Shown here: positions 24,109 through 38,040 of the stretch, in pieces
How positions within the stretch are numbered: the stretch's first letter is position 1
Layout of the letters: the number at the start of each line of letters is the position of its first letter
Assembly (NCBI GenBank): GCA_013396655.1
Contig: WBMV01009271.1
Span: forward strand, 406,314 to 470,313
Direction of reading: 5' to 3'
Source: Campylorhamphus procurvoides
Taxonomy: Eukaryota; Chordata; Aves; Passeriformes; Dendrocolaptidae
DNA length: 64,000 nt
The notes under the pieces: generated by a model
Told to the model about the DNA's origin: nothing
Database searches by the model: none
The model's input: only the letters and a program-made list of their open reading frames with translations
Position numbers and translations under genes: made by a program

Positions 24109-27100
24109 ATTTACTAAAAAATATATTTGAAAGTGAATGCCTTTGAAAAAACTAGATAGTTAATTAAAATAAATTAATTAATGTAAATAAATTGCAAATG
24201 CCAGGATTCAGTGGAAAAATCAACAAAATCTCTGACATTCTTTAGAAGAATGCATGGAATATCTGAGAACTATGAGCATATCCACTGAAGATTTTCAAAG
24301 ACTGAAAGACAACAGGGAATAACAAAAACACAGAGAGTGCTCTGGATAAGTAAAGACAGAGAGTGCTATACATTCACAACCTAACAAAGCAATGATGTGT
24401 GATGGTACAAGAGTGGCTTCAGAGTTTTTGGACAGAGCCATATACAAGCATTTAATTTCAAAATCAGGTTGAAAAACATCTGTTATTTCATGAGAATTTT
24501 AAACTTACTGTTTTGACCAATAGCCCACTAAAGCCTGTATTTAACCTTTATTACGTGAATCACTCCATATCCTCTCAGTTTAAGCAGATGAAGTGTTTTC
24601 AGGGCCTATAAACCAGATTATGAAAACTCCTCAGGCCCAAATATGGTATTAGAGGTGGGGAGCACTAATTTTAAGGTATAGTAACATGTGGCACACAAGG
24701 ATCTTGCACATGTCATCCTCTCTTTTCAGTTACAAATTTATCTCTTTTAATGTGAAAGAATGAAGTATGGAAATAGATAAGGAAAGGAATATGACACTGG
24801 AAGCCTAACTGGTTTACCTTAAAATTCAGCAGCGTCTACTGCTTTGCTGAAGGAATGTAACCTGCTGGTGACAGCAATCATGACTTGACAGAGGATCAAT
24901 CACAGGAGTTACAAGTGCTTTGCCCTTTTACTGATATGTGACAGTTTTGGAAAACAGCATCCTAGATAATCCCTTGTGGAACAACTTTTTGGATTATCTC
25001 TAGTGACCCTAGTTTTCCTGCACAAACATGTGTGCTTCATATTATTAGCCCCAGTTAGGATAACAGCCTTGGTAACAATGAAGTGCAGAATAACTAAGGA
25101 GCTTTTCTGTGCTTGGCAGATACAAAAGGCACCTTGAACAAACAGAATAAAACAACAACAAGAAAAGTGTAAAGCTACCTGCAGCTGCACTGTGCAACTC
25201 TGGTGGGAACAGTTTTACTGACTGGAGTTTGATTCACTCCCTGCATTTCTTCTGGTTTAGCCAGTAGAACTTTAACAAAATAGCCATTTTAATTTCCTAT
25301 CAAAAATCAAACATTAGTTTAAAGTTGGAATGTCACTACAATGAGCCAGACCCCTTTTTTCTGGCCAGTGTTCATCCTGGAACTACATAAGTGGCTCCTG
25401 AATTAGCAAAATCTTCCATGCCCAAAGACTAGAGGAAGATTTGAAAGATTAGGACACACAAAGTTTTGAAAGGATTTGCCATGTTTGACATTTGCACCTG
25501 TGTAACTAGCAAAGGACAAAGTTTAGCCCTTAATATTGTTTTATCCTGGCAGCATTTTAATATATCCTGGTTTGTTTTTGCATCAACTCCTAACTCCTTA
25601 ACAGTTTTAAATATGGTTGTGACTTACCATGGGGGTCACTGAACAATGTTAGCTAAACAGTCAGCGTGTGATATTTTATTACAGTTAAGCTTTCCAAAAG
25701 CCAGAAGAAAACTATGAGTGAAATATTAGCAAGGGAATTTTTAAAGTCTATATGGCTACAAATTCATGTAACTTATTAACATATATTTTAAGGATACTGA
25801 TTCCAAAGAAGAAATGCACCCACAAAGAGAGACCCAAGATAAAGGCTAATGTGTAAATTGCTTTAAAAATTGTAGTTACTGTAATTACATGGAGCATTTT
25901 ACAAGCAACTAGGGACTGCTTTGGATAGATGTCTGAAATTTAATCAGTATGTGGCACAGATTGCCTTTCTTTCACACCTAACATTTCTGAAGTACAATTC
26001 TAGGGTAACCTGCTAGAATTGTGAGCCTTTGTTATCACATTTATGTCTCCATGCAGCTTCCAAAAGAGTGACTTTCCCAAATCTAACAGTAAATATGGGT
26101 CTGCATCCTTTTTTTTCAGAAGTGTATATTTTTCTTTTTATTTTTGCGCAAACTCCATCCAACTACCCAGGCTTAGGTTTGTAATCACATGGAACATTAT
26201 GTATGAAATACAGAAAATGTTGTTTTGTTAATGTCTCTACCTGAGATTACAAGATAAAGGAAGCATGCACAGTCCTTTGTACTCACAGGTTATAAACACT
26301 TGTGCTAAATCCTTTATAAAATACAACTTATTTATTCTACAGGCTTTTCCTTTTATTATTTGTATTAGCTGTCAAGAAAGTGTCAGTTAAGAAAAGGGGG
26401 CCCCAAATGATCTATGCCTTTTAAAGCCAGAAGGAAACAGAAAATAATTAGATATAGTAAATGTGAAAATTGATCTATCTGAAGAGTGTGCAGTTTACAA
26501 GCAAGAAATCAATCAGTTTACACCATACAGATTAAAATCATGTATCATTGTTTTTAATGGTTCAAGATGCAAAGGTCTGAAAGACTAAATAGAATTCCTG
26601 TTGATTACTTGTATTAAAATCCTAAGTATTGGAAGATATACAATGACTGTCTAGATTGATTATGATATTATCATCTTTGTAGAAAAATAATATCCATTGC
26701 TTGTTGCAAAAATTCTTATTACTGTGGCTAATATACTCTGTCCCTGGAGTAAATGAAAGCATTTCCTTCTTTGTACTATATTTTCCTTAAAGTTGAATTC
26801 CTAGAAATACTGGGAGTACATTGTGACATCTGAGTTCTGGAGATCAATTTATAGCTGTTAAAGATCATGAAGAATTGCCCATTAAAATAGTTACTATTTG
26901 ACAAATAACAACATTTGTGTTTAGCCTGGATATTTATCAAGCAGACAGAGCACTTATTCCTGATGCTTGAATGAAGGCCTGCATGAACAAACTTATTAAT
27001 CAGTTAGGATCCGCTTTTAAACAACCATTTTATTTAAATAGAAACCACCAACATGCACTTTTACCTATAACAATAGTGCACACCCGATTTGATAGAACCA

Positions 27101-27310
27101 GAAAGGGCCTGTGCTGAGGTGTCATAGCCATGGGCCATACCACCAACAAACAGTAACAGCTCTGATACAAAAAAACAATTTTATTTTTCTTGAGAATTGC
27201 GTATGTTCTGTTTTTACCTAAAACTAGGGATCTGGTGGATTATACATATTGCATCCAGTCATACAAAAACAAGCAGATCATGATTGCATTTCCTCACACG
27301 CAGTGACCGT
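24109..27310. other. Non-coding stretch, no gene seen
   Basis: AT-rich DNA with short chance ORFs only. A 12-bp direct repeat (ACAGAGAGTGCT) recurs near 24332 and 24357. I see no mobile element, exon or RNA gene. Confidence 0.6.
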
Positions 27311-27360
27311 GCTGTTACTGAAGTCAATGGGAACACTGATGCTGACCTCATTAGCTTTTC
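27311..27360. repeat. Possible ancient amniote repeat fragment
   Basis: Contains GAAGTCAATGGGAACACTGA, close to a GAAGTCAATGGGA motif that I associate with old, abundant interspersed repeats in reptiles and birds. The fragment is short and its family is unknown. A related motif occurs within the 28.4 kb fragment. Confidence 0.3.
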
Positions 27361-28189
27361 AGAGGTTGGAAACTGATTCAAAAAACACTTCATATTTTAA
27401 AGTTCTAAACTAAAGATGGGCTTTTGACAATTTTGTAATTATTTGTGAGTGAAAACTTTTTTTAAGGCAAAACATTTTGTCAAAAATGAAAAAGTATCCT
27501 TTTAATTTTGTGTTGTATAAGATTGTGGCATCGAAAACATGTAAACAAAAATAATTTCTGTATAAAATTTTGTTCTAAACACACTGATATGTTACCAGTT
27601 TCTCTCCTGGTTTTGTTTCCAAAGAATACATTTGTTAAATTGATACAATTTTGTGAAATTTTTCAGCACTGATGAAACTGTATTCTATGAAAGAACATAA
27701 TTTCATCAAAGGTGTTCCAAGCAGCTTAGATATTAAATCCACAGGAAATAAAAAAGATATAAAAATAAGAAAGCTTTACATTGGTCTCAGCTACAAAGAG
27801 TCTACTATTTTCTAGTAAGGGGTGAGCTTAACTGAAATAAAGAAGTATGGATAAGACAAAAGTTTCTAAGGAAAGCTTTGTGGCCCATCATCCTACTTCA
27901 TTTCTCTGTGGATTATGTAAGAGTTGTTAAATGGTGTGGATTTTTGCTCAGATTGATCAGTGTATTTAATCAGACTATTTAATTTCTGTTTGCTGTTCCA
28001 GCTACTACAGGTATAGCATATATTTTGACAACAAATGATGAATTTGACCTGTATATTTTATTTTATGCATTCTGCATGCAGTATCAGCTCTGCCTTTTGA
28101 GGACAGGTTCAAAATCTATGGAACTTGTTTCAGAAAGGAATGAATAATAGGCATACCATTTTCTTCCATGAATAATTACGTTCTGTATT

Positions 28190-28340
28190 TGCAGAGCATT
28201 TATTTTTCAAAGCTGTATACAAATATTAGCAAAACAATCATCACAACATCCTTGTGTGCCAGGTTTTACATATAGCAAAAAGAGATATAAAATACAGTGC
28301 CTAACACTTTGGTCATATAACTAGTGTGTCAAGCTACTAA
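28190..28340 (+). repeat. Ancient MIR/L2-like fragment
   Basis: A segment with AAAGCTGTATACAAATATTA, then CATCACAACATCC, then an A-rich block leading to TCATATAACTAGTG. This follows the order of the L2/MIR-type 3' pattern in which a 'gcgctttacaaa' motif precedes 'cctcacaac' and 'ggtcacacag'. Divergence is high. The call depends on block order, not on any one motif. Confidence 0.4.
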
Positions 28341-28399
28341 AGTAATGCAAATAACAATAATGATATGGGAGAAACCTTTCAAGTTTGAGTCTCTAACTG

Positions 28400-28503
28400 G
28401 CTTGATTTTCATAGGTTTAGACTTCTGAGAACTCACAACTCCCTTTGAAGTCAATTGAAAATGTGAGTGTCAGCACACATTAAAATCAGACCACTAATTT
28501 GGA
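28400..28503. repeat. Ancient interspersed repeat with internal inverted motif
   Basis: Carries CTCACAACTCCCTTTGAAG, then GTCAATTGAAAATGTGAGTG, then a block ending AAAATCAGACCAC. I recall the same order (ACTCCCATTGAAGTCAATGGGAGT, then AAAATCAGGCCAC) from an old repeat common in turtle, crocodile and bird genomes. The centre is imperfectly palindromic, as in that pattern. Family name not known to me. Confidence 0.4.
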
Positions 28504-28553
28504 TGCTTAAACATGAAATTTATATTCACAAATTTAAGTTTGGAAAAATTCAC

Positions 28554-28618
28554 CTAGGTGACTTTTCCAAAGCTACCTTATAAACCAGTGTCAGAACTAG
28601 GTGATTCTTGATTTTCAA
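28554..28618 (+). repeat. Second ancient MIR/L2-like fragment
   Basis: GTGACTTTTCCAAAGCTACC is followed by AGTGTCAGAACTAGGTGATTC. This matches in order the MIR/L2 block 'gtgacttgcccaaggtcac...agtggcagagctgggattc'. Together with the two preceding fragments it suggests nested or adjacent ancient insertions, or one composite element. Confidence 0.4.
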
Positions 28619-31600
28619 CATCTTGTTTTCACAGAAATTCCAGCAAACATAAAGGATAAAACAAATCACAGTATGATAGATCTATGCATCTAAAGTAAGT
28701 TGGAGTGGGCAGGGAATACTGCACTATAGTCCAGACACTGCAAGGACAAGAGAATCTCCCCTTCCTCCCAGAGAAACTAATTGCAAAAATAGCTGACACC
28801 ACACTGCTGCATGGAGAGGACTCTGAAGAAAGTCTGATCATTTTACATAAAATCCTCCTCTCACCCGCTTGCGTGTTACCTCCTACCATGTTACACAGAA
28901 CTGACTGGAATAGCTGTGTTGTTGTCTACAAAGCTCATATGGTTGAGCTTTGTTAACACTTTTTAGAAGTTATGCATCAGATTGTCCTGTCCAGTGTCCC
29001 AGGTCACTTCTTCAGCTTCAATGGAGCATGAGGAATTTTTCTCAATTCTGGTTGTTACTGTGCAGACATTATTGAGAGAAGAGAGACTATGAGGAGCAAA
29101 TTCCTCTTCAGCAAAGTCCTGACACCCACAGGAGATGGTCACAGTATAGAAAGAGTATTCCTTCATTTGTATGATTTCCTAGGTTTGTTGAGGCATTCAA
29201 AGCTACCTTCTATGTTAGGTCTATGGCAAGACTCAAGAGCTACTGAACACACTGTGAGTTCCTAATAGCGAAATAAGGGTTAGAGCTGGTGAACTGTGTC
29301 TAGTTCCAACTCTGTGTAGATATGTCTCAGATGCCTACCCCTGTAAGTACTGCCACTCAAGAGAAGTCAGTTTGTGGTGTGAATCGTCAAACACTGAGAA
29401 CCCAACATACATGTCATGCATTTGAATTTGGGCTAGTTCTGGCTTGATCTTGTGGTCTGAATGTCCACGACTACTCAAGTGCCATCAGAGGCACTCCTGA
29501 AACACGTCCCCTAGCTTAGTCATATCCAGAAGGAACCAGGCTATTTTTGTATGTGAGGCACAACTCAGTGTTTTGGGAGGATGAGGAGATTTGCTTTCAG
29601 AGTCCACTCATAATTTATGTGCTCCTTCACTGAGGTACAACCTCCATGCAATCCCATGCTGGTTCTATACCTTGGTACTTCTAAGGCCAGCATACATCAG
29701 GAGTTTGCCTACAGTGGAACTCTGTAAGCACTAGTCAAATACCTCAGGCTTATAAACCTATGAAGGAGAAGTAGGAGAAGTCGGGAGTTATAGTAAACTA
29801 AGCCAGGTTGTTACAAAGAGTTGTTTCATCCTTTTAACCATCAGGAGCAGAAACTACAATCTCACTTGCTAAAACCCCATCTGAAAATCCTGCTCATATG
29901 CAGCTGACCTTCAAAGGATGAAATAATGGAGTAATGCTATAGCTATACTAATGCTGCATAAAATCTAAACAATATTGTAAATAACGAAAGTTTACCATGG
30001 TTCCATTTATCTTCTTTCCCTTAAAATTTCTGAGAGAATGAAGCATATGAGTGTCAGAAAAGAGTCAGATTATATTGTGATTCTTGCAGCTTTAATTATG
30101 AGCAACTCCAAGTCCCCATGTTTACAGAAGAGAGATTACCTACATGTTATTTGAAAACCATTGGGCGTAAGTTGATAGTGGTAACAGGCAAGTCTAATTT
30201 TCTTTCATACTTAGCATTTAATAGGTACAGAATGCTGCCAAGGGGAGAAAAAAAAGAGCAAGTAGTAACTTGATATTTATTCTACACAGACGTGAAGAAA
30301 GCTTAAAGAAATACACACTGTCTGAAACATTGACATGTATAACTATTTTAATTGCTATATTTAGTTGCTTTTCTAATAGACTTTTCTGCTATGGTACAGG
30401 TTGAAATAGCTGCAATGCTTTCCGTCCAAAAAAACCCAAAAACCAACAATCTACCCCAAAAGCAACCCCCAAACCCCAAAAAGCATGACAAAAAACTGTT
30501 TGGAAAAGCTTATGGTGGAGTCATAAAAACTGCACCAAGTTTATACAGTCTGAAGTTGAGAATATGGAATTATCATTTTTTACAAATAGTGCTGTATTTC
30601 CTAGGCCAGATTGTTTTGTAAATATGGAATTCTTCTGCTCTTGATACTTGTTGTCTATCCTGGAGAATATTTCTGAAGAATGCTCAGATGTTTTCTAGTG
30701 CAGAGATTCACAGCCCTGCCTTTTTGACTGCAGAAAATGACAAGGAATATAGTGTGAAAAAATAGACCAGTGGTGGAAGTCCTGAAATCTTAGCTCTCTG
30801 CATGTCTGCAGAAACAGAAATATAAGCACTGTTAGTATTTTGCATTTTTTGCAGATGTAAGTGGTGGCATAATCACCATTGGTGGTTTGCCCAAGAACAT
30901 GTGGAAAGTTTGTGGCAGAACCAATATGTGGAGTGCAAGCTTCCTGCTACTCTTAGCTCATGTTCACTTGCACCTGGATCTCCTCCTGACAATAGATCTT
31001 GAAAGCCTGGTTTATCACAGGTTCTTTCATGTGCTTAAGCTAAAGTCTATATGAAAATAAAAGCCATTATTTTAAATTAACTTAGCTATTTTTTACAGTG
31101 GATATCTTTTATTCCATGATACTCATATGCATGTCAAATGTATTTCGTGCCTGAGTTCCTTTTTTAACATTGGAATTGTCATTTGTTTTACATTTTAAGC
31201 CAAATTAAATTACAAAAATACTCACTTATGTAACTACAAACACTAAAGTATTTCTTCTTATTACAGAGACAAACACAGAGTGTATTGGAAAAAAAAATTG
31301 TGAATCTCATTTCTGATCCTAATGAAGCAAGTAACCCATTATACCAAGGTTAATTTGTTGACTCATGATTTCCACTTATCCAATGATATACTGAATCATA
31401 TGAACAAACCTCTACATCTAATCAGTTTTTTTTATTGAATCCTGACCTTTTATACACCTTCTTCTTGATTATGAATGACAGTGACCTTTATCTAATTTAA
31501 AACACACATACTGATGCAAAAATATGCAAAGTACACATGTAAATTCCGAATTAAGATGAAGATGTGCATAATCTTCTGGGGAGAAATTGCTTTAGAGAGA

Positions 31601-33272
31601 GATGTTTATATTAGGGCCAATTGAGAGTATGTGGGGAGAAAAAGTGAATTAGTCAGAACTTAGATGGGTTTGAAGGAACAGCTGCAGAGATACTGAAGTC
31701 TGTTTAGATTTTCTCAGCTTCTATTTAGAATTCTGAAATGTCAATATAAATATCAATTTTTATTATGCTATTCAGCTTTTTATGGCATTCATGAAATGAT
31801 CAAAATGCAATGAATTCAGACAAAACACCTCTTCACCTAAGGTTTGATGAACTGTACCTCAGTATTCCATTTATGTTTCACTGAAAATACATAATAGCAA
31901 TTTTCTACAGCACAAAAGCTGGGTCAAATTCACAACAGTATAAAAGCTGTCTGATTCACTTTGCCATTTTTCTCATTAAAAAGGAATAGTATGAGCATCA
32001 TATGGAGATGGTCTTTTTAATTCAGGATATAATTAGGAATTGCTGTAAATAAATAAACAAATATGAGAGTCAAAAAAGAACTCTATAACTTTCCTTTTGC
32101 TTTTTTTCCTCTTTATCGCTAATGGGCCTGCACTGAAATTACTAAAGATGAACCCAGCAATAGGCACAGTCTGAACCACTGTGTAATCCTATAATCCACT
32201 CTCTCTTTTCACAAGTCATTCCTTCCTCTGAATTGCTGTGAACCGAACTTGTAGATCAGCAGCTTTGCTCTATTCTGTCTTAAAATATATATGAAAAAAA
32301 TATATACAAAAAATTTGCAAAACTCAGTGCAAAGACTGTCAAAGCACAAATTTAACACACACATTCCTCTGAGAGACTCCAACCAACCAGTACCTGGCAT
32401 TAGCATGTGCTTTCATGATTAACAACAGGGGTTTGTCAGATTGCTGTTTCTGAAATAAACAGATTTATCCTGACAGATAATCAGCAGTTTGCACTACCTA
32501 ATACATGTTATCATCCGCTACTGACATCATTACATTAAAAGCACACTTCGTATAATCTTTTGTAGGAAATTAAACAGGTTTTATGGCACACTTTTGGTGG
32601 GGTTTTTTTGTGGGGGGATAGAGGGGACACTTCGGAAAAGACTGCAATTTTAGAGAAAAGACTCATGGCAAACAACACAGGGAAGATACCCAGAAATGCC
32701 AGGCTGTATTTGGTTTTTCACAATCTATGAATGTAATTTCTAAGTAAATTAAAAGTAAATGTTCTGACCAGAAACCATGTCTTGTACTTTTAAACAATCT
32801 CTTATAATGCCCTTGGCTGTCCCTCAATATTCTTCTGTGTCTGTCCTGTCAGCTCCACATAAAACCTCACCATATAGCATGCAATTATGAAACACTTCTG
32901 ATTTCTCCATTTATAGAGATAATTTTTAGGCTAGCAGGTTGGTTTTTTGGGAGACCACTGAACATTGTCTACACAGTTTTCTGGCAAGCTCAACATTTAT
33001 CTTCTCTAAATTTCATGCATCTCTTTGAGGACCATCTCTTCCTCCCTTGAAAAAGGAAGCATCAGATTACACATAATTTGCTGGACAGGAAAAGAAGAAA
33101 CTTTTGAAGCTGTGCAGGAAATGTGGAACAAAGTCACTTAGACTTGGGGTCCCTGTGGATCCTCCCTTCCAACCTGTCTTTTGCAACTTACCTGGCTGTT
33201 TCTGCAGTGATCAAGTTTGGACTCAATGTAGACAATGAAATTTTTGTAAGGAAAACTTAATATATCTCTCCT
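28619..33272. other. Non-coding stretch, no gene seen
   Basis: Overlapping open frames on both strands near 28629-29166 have no recognisable domains and no paired splice signals. A 9-bp direct repeat (GGAGAAGTA/GGAGAAGTC) lies near 29765-29782. No mobile element, RNA gene or CpG cluster was recognised. Confidence 0.6.
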
Positions 33273-33379
33273 ACATGCACACACACACACACATATATAC
33301 ACACACACACGCACTATATATATGCACCATATACATACATATATATGTATATAACTACACACACTCCATATATATATGA
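33273..33379. repeat. Compound CA/TA microsatellite
   Basis: Alternating purine-pyrimidine tract: CA repeats interrupted by TATATA and CATACATA segments over about 107 bp. It is imperfect and therefore probably old, though the CA cores (33277-33292 and 33300-33310) may still vary. Such tracts can adopt Z-form DNA. The minus-strand frame across it is a repeat artefact. Confidence 0.9.
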
Positions 33380-36300
33380 TAGGTGTACCCTCCTCGAAGG
33401 AAATGATCCTTGCCTTCATTGTAAGGGTGATGGGAATTATATATTCTCATGTTCTGACATTTCTTTCCTTTTTTTAAATTTTAAATTGCCAATTAACTTT
33501 ATACTATTACCATTGTGTGAACTCACGTAACATAGCTAGTGCAAAGACAAGGTAACAAAAATTGCATGGGGACTGTTACTTGACTTTAACAAGTATTTCA
33601 TCTTCTTCCTGAGAGGGCAATTTCTAAGTCATAGACTTTTCTGTAGGGGCAAGTCAGATATCAAAGTCCTCCAGAGGCCTGTTGTGTCAAGTCTTATTTC
33701 TCCAGAGACAGAACCTGCATCCCTCTCTCAGTCCTTTGTCTCACATGGAATACATTTTGCCTTTTCTGCCTTCTTCCTTCATAACTTGGCAGGAACACAA
33801 GTAAGAAATAGTGTCTAGTGACTGAGGGATTTTTATCCATTCACACTCATGCATTTTCACGTACCATTCCCCCTAACATTAAAAAATCCGACAACCTCCT
33901 GCAACCAAAACAGCAGAACTAAAACAGTGGAAGCAATGAAGTCCCTTACATGACGGGTGTAGCCTTTAAATAAAGAAGTGGTAGCATCACACACTTTAAA
34001 TACATCTTAATTCCTATGTACACTTTGTCTCTTATAAAACCTAACCTTTGGCAAATATGTATGCATTGATTAAGCATCTCTTACCCTCTTTTCTCCCTTT
34101 ATTCCTCTCCCTAATATTTCAGTTGCAGTTGTTAAAACTAATACAGAATTTTGCCACAGATCTTTTGCTTCAGGTGCACTGAATAAAAATGCAGCCTCTG
34201 ATACTCTGATATGGAATGGAGAAATAAAGGTTAATCTGACCAAGTGATTTCAGTGGTTTATTTTATTTTCATTTCTAAAAGTATTGAATTTCTACTGACC
34301 ACATTCTGCGTATTTCTCGTACTCAGTGATGCTAGAGGTTGCTTAGATTTTCATTTGCATTAGATATTTTGTGTCCAAAGATCAAATGAGCATTGCTTTT
34401 GAGTCAGATGCCTACTGGCTGCATTTCTATAGTTAATCTTTTCACACTGAGAAAAATAAAAAAGTGGGAGGCAGTTCAAGCTATTCCAAATAAACAGACA
34501 AAAGTAAAACAACAATTACTTTTCCTGTGTGGAATGCTCTTGCTCATTTCTCCTCAAGAGATAACACTCAATGGCATAATGTCAGATAACCATGTTCAGT
34601 GTTTCACAGACTTGCCATTTAAAGATTCATTTCCACTCCACTTATTTTCTTTTTATCAGCTCCTCTTTTGGTGCATTTCATCTGTGAAAATGTTCATGTA
34701 GACTCCCCAGAACAGATATTTGGGAAAGAGGAAAGCAAAAGGGTCTAAAACACCTCTAGAAATTATAACAGGAGTAAGATAGCCCAGAAAAAAGAGAACT
34801 TCTCATGAGAATAGTTGTTTGCATAACATTCTCTACTGTTACTAAATCTTCAGTGCAGTTCCTGGGGAAGATGGATTTATAAAGCCTCAGGTTAACTTCA
34901 GTCATTACTGAGCATTTTACATCTGCTGAAGAATTCCAATCATATTAAAGGCTGTCAATCTAAACCTTTAGACCAAAACAAACAAATAAATAAATAAATA
35001 TGGAGCAACTTCAAAGGCTATCAGTAGGCAAGTTATGGATCTGATTCAGCTTTTAACCCCTAGAGGTATACACACCCTTTATCTGCAAAGGATGTGCAAT
35101 GTGCTCTACAACATTACAATTTAATAATCTACAGTACAAGGCAACAATAAAAAGAAAAATATGGTATAATTGTGTGCATAATTTGATGAGAAGTGCATAT
35201 TTTCTATGCACTTATAGAAAATACTAATGACAAATCATTGAGGAAGGACTTTGTTGACAGTTAAATTTCCTGTTTATAGCTATACATTTTCACAAAACCT
35301 CTACAACTTACTTTTCAGGATTCTCATTTTTTTTCCCTTTCTAAAATATTTTTAAGGTAAGTTCAGCTTGGAGCTGAAAACAAGTAAGGCTTCAAGAAGC
35401 TGGATGGAACTTATTAACAATCACTATAGCATTCTTTTAAGATGGTAAAACAGCTGGAAAAGAGCCTGATAGGAGTAAGGGCCCTGTATTATATACAGCT
35501 ACAAGGTTTACTTCATCCTATAGATTCTGCTGCAAGGCACACTACAGTGGAGTGTCAGGAAACTTATCTTGAAGAGATGCTTGACTGAGTTACTATAGCA
35601 ATGGCAAGTTTGCAGAGGCAGAAACCACACTAGTAGAAAAAGGGAACTGGTGGCAGAAGGGCACCGACAATCTTGTTTATAAAACTGTATGGTATAAATT
35701 AGTCTGAAAATATATTCAGAGGCCTCAGTAATATGAACACCTAATTTCACATAATTTATTTCAGTGTATCAAGGAATTAAACTGAGTTGTGGCAGGTAAA
35801 CCTGGTGAACCTACAAGGAGACTCAACTACATAATTTAGAAGTAACTATGAAATACTACTGATGACTCACTAAGGAACATTTTTGTCCCTGTAAGACATT
35901 GGTCATAGTGTAAAAGGTGGAAAGGAATCAAGAAATAACTGTCTGCCGCGAGAATATTTTAATCCACTTACAAAATCTTCCTTGGAAAGGCCTTTTCCTC
36001 TCTTTTTCATATCTCTAGTGGTGAGCCAGCTAATCTCATCTCTGTATATTGCTAAACTCCACAGGGATCACCTTTACTTCCCAACTTTACCCTGGCCAGA
36101 AATTCAGCCAGACAAAAGATCCTTAATGTCTTTCTTTAAGTTCGGCTCACTTCTTTAAAATGCATTCCCCTTCTCTTTCACAAAATGAAAGAAGTCATTT
36201 TTCAGAAATGCTTTTTTCTTTTCTCCTTCTTTTTTGTTTTCTACTTTTTTTCTTCTGGGGGGGCAAGATGCCTGTATCAAATGCCTCTTTTCTGGAAATC

Positions 36301-37349
36301 AAAATTGCTTTGTGTGGATCAAATTGAGTTGCTGGGAAGAATATACTTCTTTTTTTCTGGTCGAAAGGATTCTCATATTTTACTTTTAAAACTCATAGAT
36401 AAAAAGTATATATTTGTTCTCCCAACATTATATATGTGCTTGTTCTGTCTAACGTTAATTTATTCAAAAAACTCTGCACTTGAAAGAGTTAATAAAAATT
36501 CTAATTACAGGATAAGAAAGAAAGGTCAGACTCCACTTACATCATTGTGAAGGGCTTTTATTACACACTGCTATAAAACATATTTCTTTTTTTTCAGTTG
36601 CCATCCTTACATGATAACCTGCATACCAATAGGATCTCCAAAATGCCATGAAGCAAAAGATATTTATCTGCTAAATTCTATGTACAGGAACCTTACAAAT
36701 GCCAGAGAAAGAAAGATTGCCCTCTGCACAGTAATACTTGTGCAGATGTCTTCTTTATGCTAACAATGACAAGGTTCTCTAGGTTTGTACTGTATTCCAA
36801 AATCAGAATGCTTTTTTTTTTTTCCTCAAAAAGCAGACTGTATATCAAAAAGAAAAGGTGCACATTTTAGGCACTGAAATACTTAACACAGTGACAAAGT
36901 ACTCTCCTGAAGCTCCCTAAGTAAAAATATCTTATACAGAGAGGTAAAATGGAAATGCAAGATTCAAGTGTTCTTGAAGAAATTAAATAGGATATGTTTG
37001 AGATTATCTCTCTGTCCTGGCTGGTCAACCAAATTTTCATTTTAAACTCTGTTTGAAGCCTCATAGAACCATTATTTGATTAATTTCAATATGTTGCATA
37101 GCAAGTTATAAAAAACCAGAGTGGCTCCAAATCTAATTGCTGTCATGTTTTAACTCCAGCTGTGCAAGACAACAAACAAGAACTTTACTCTGGGACAAGT
37201 GTGAGTCAGAAAATTTTTAATTTTTACAATATATTCCTCTTCAAATCCATTACTTATATTTTAACATATCAAAAGTTGTTTATATAGTTATTTCAATTAC
37301 TTTCAGCCCAAAACCCTGAAAACAAATTCAAGGAAATATACATTAATAA
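33380..37349. other. Non-coding stretch, no gene seen
   Basis: AT-rich. Holds a short AAAT tetranucleotide run at 34984-35000. The 121-codon plus-strand frame at 36185-36550 is T-rich, hydrophobic and without similarity that I recognise. No exon or mobile element is supported. Confidence 0.6.
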
Positions 37350-37920
37350 ATGCAAGCTTTACTGTCTGCTTTCATAAAGACAGTGGGTGCTGTCAGATGC
37401 ACCAGTTCAATATTTCATGTGATGCATGCTCAAAGTCAGAATGTAATTAATGACGTAGTCACTGACTTTCCTTTTCTTAAGGTGTTTTTGAAGAATCACA
37501 TTCAAAGAGTTGTTTCGGAGTTGCACTTTTTTTGCAGAGCAAGCACTGCCTGTCCAACCTTTCTAAACAATAAATATTTACAGAGAGCAGCGAGGATTCT
37601 GTTTCACCACTTCTGCTGGCAATTCTATTAACCATTTGTTTATCTTGTGGCCGAATTGTATGACAGGCCCATTTGTAGCGAGGCCTGGAGTTTCCTTGTT
37701 TACAACACTGCAAAGTAAAAGGTGGCCTTTTTGTTTAAAACCTTTCAACAGTTTGTTCTGCTCCACAGATAGCACTTTAATAAGGTTTCAGGCCAGAAAT
37801 CTCTCTCGTTGTCCTTTGGGGGGTGCTTACACAGACGTTAGAAAACATTTTAAAAAGAGAACACAAACTTGGCTGAAGATCTCATTTGTCGATTAGAAAG
37901 CTGCTGCGCTGAGATCCTAC
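37350..37920. promoter_or_regulatory. Candidate upstream enhancer-like block with retained CpGs
   Basis: By hand count nine CpGs lie between about 37453 and 37910, against almost none in the 500 bp to the left. In CpG-depleted vertebrate DNA this can indicate constraint. The block also carries several forkhead-like sites (AATAAATATTTA near 37567-37578, TTGTTTATC near 37637, CTTGTTTAC near 37694), a TGACAG (MEIS/TGIF-like, about 37661) and a GACGTAGTCACTGAC segment. Three overlapping frames on both strands are 65-93 codons long, but none has a recognisable domain or good splice sites, so I prefer a regulatory reading. It lies 0.5-1.1 kb from the CpG island at 38482. Confidence 0.35.
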
Positions 37921-38040
37921 CTGCCATTATGAAAAGAAAACCAGGGGCTAGGGGATACCTAGCTGGCTAAATAAACAGTAAATGAGCTGTATAAACAGTT
38001 GCATCTATACACACAAGTAATAAAAGCATCAAGCACCTGG

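Noticed and set aside
36185..36550. 121-codon plus-strand frame with an apparent membrane start
   Set aside because: The Phe-rich start reflects a T-rich tract. No splice signals or similarity were recognised.
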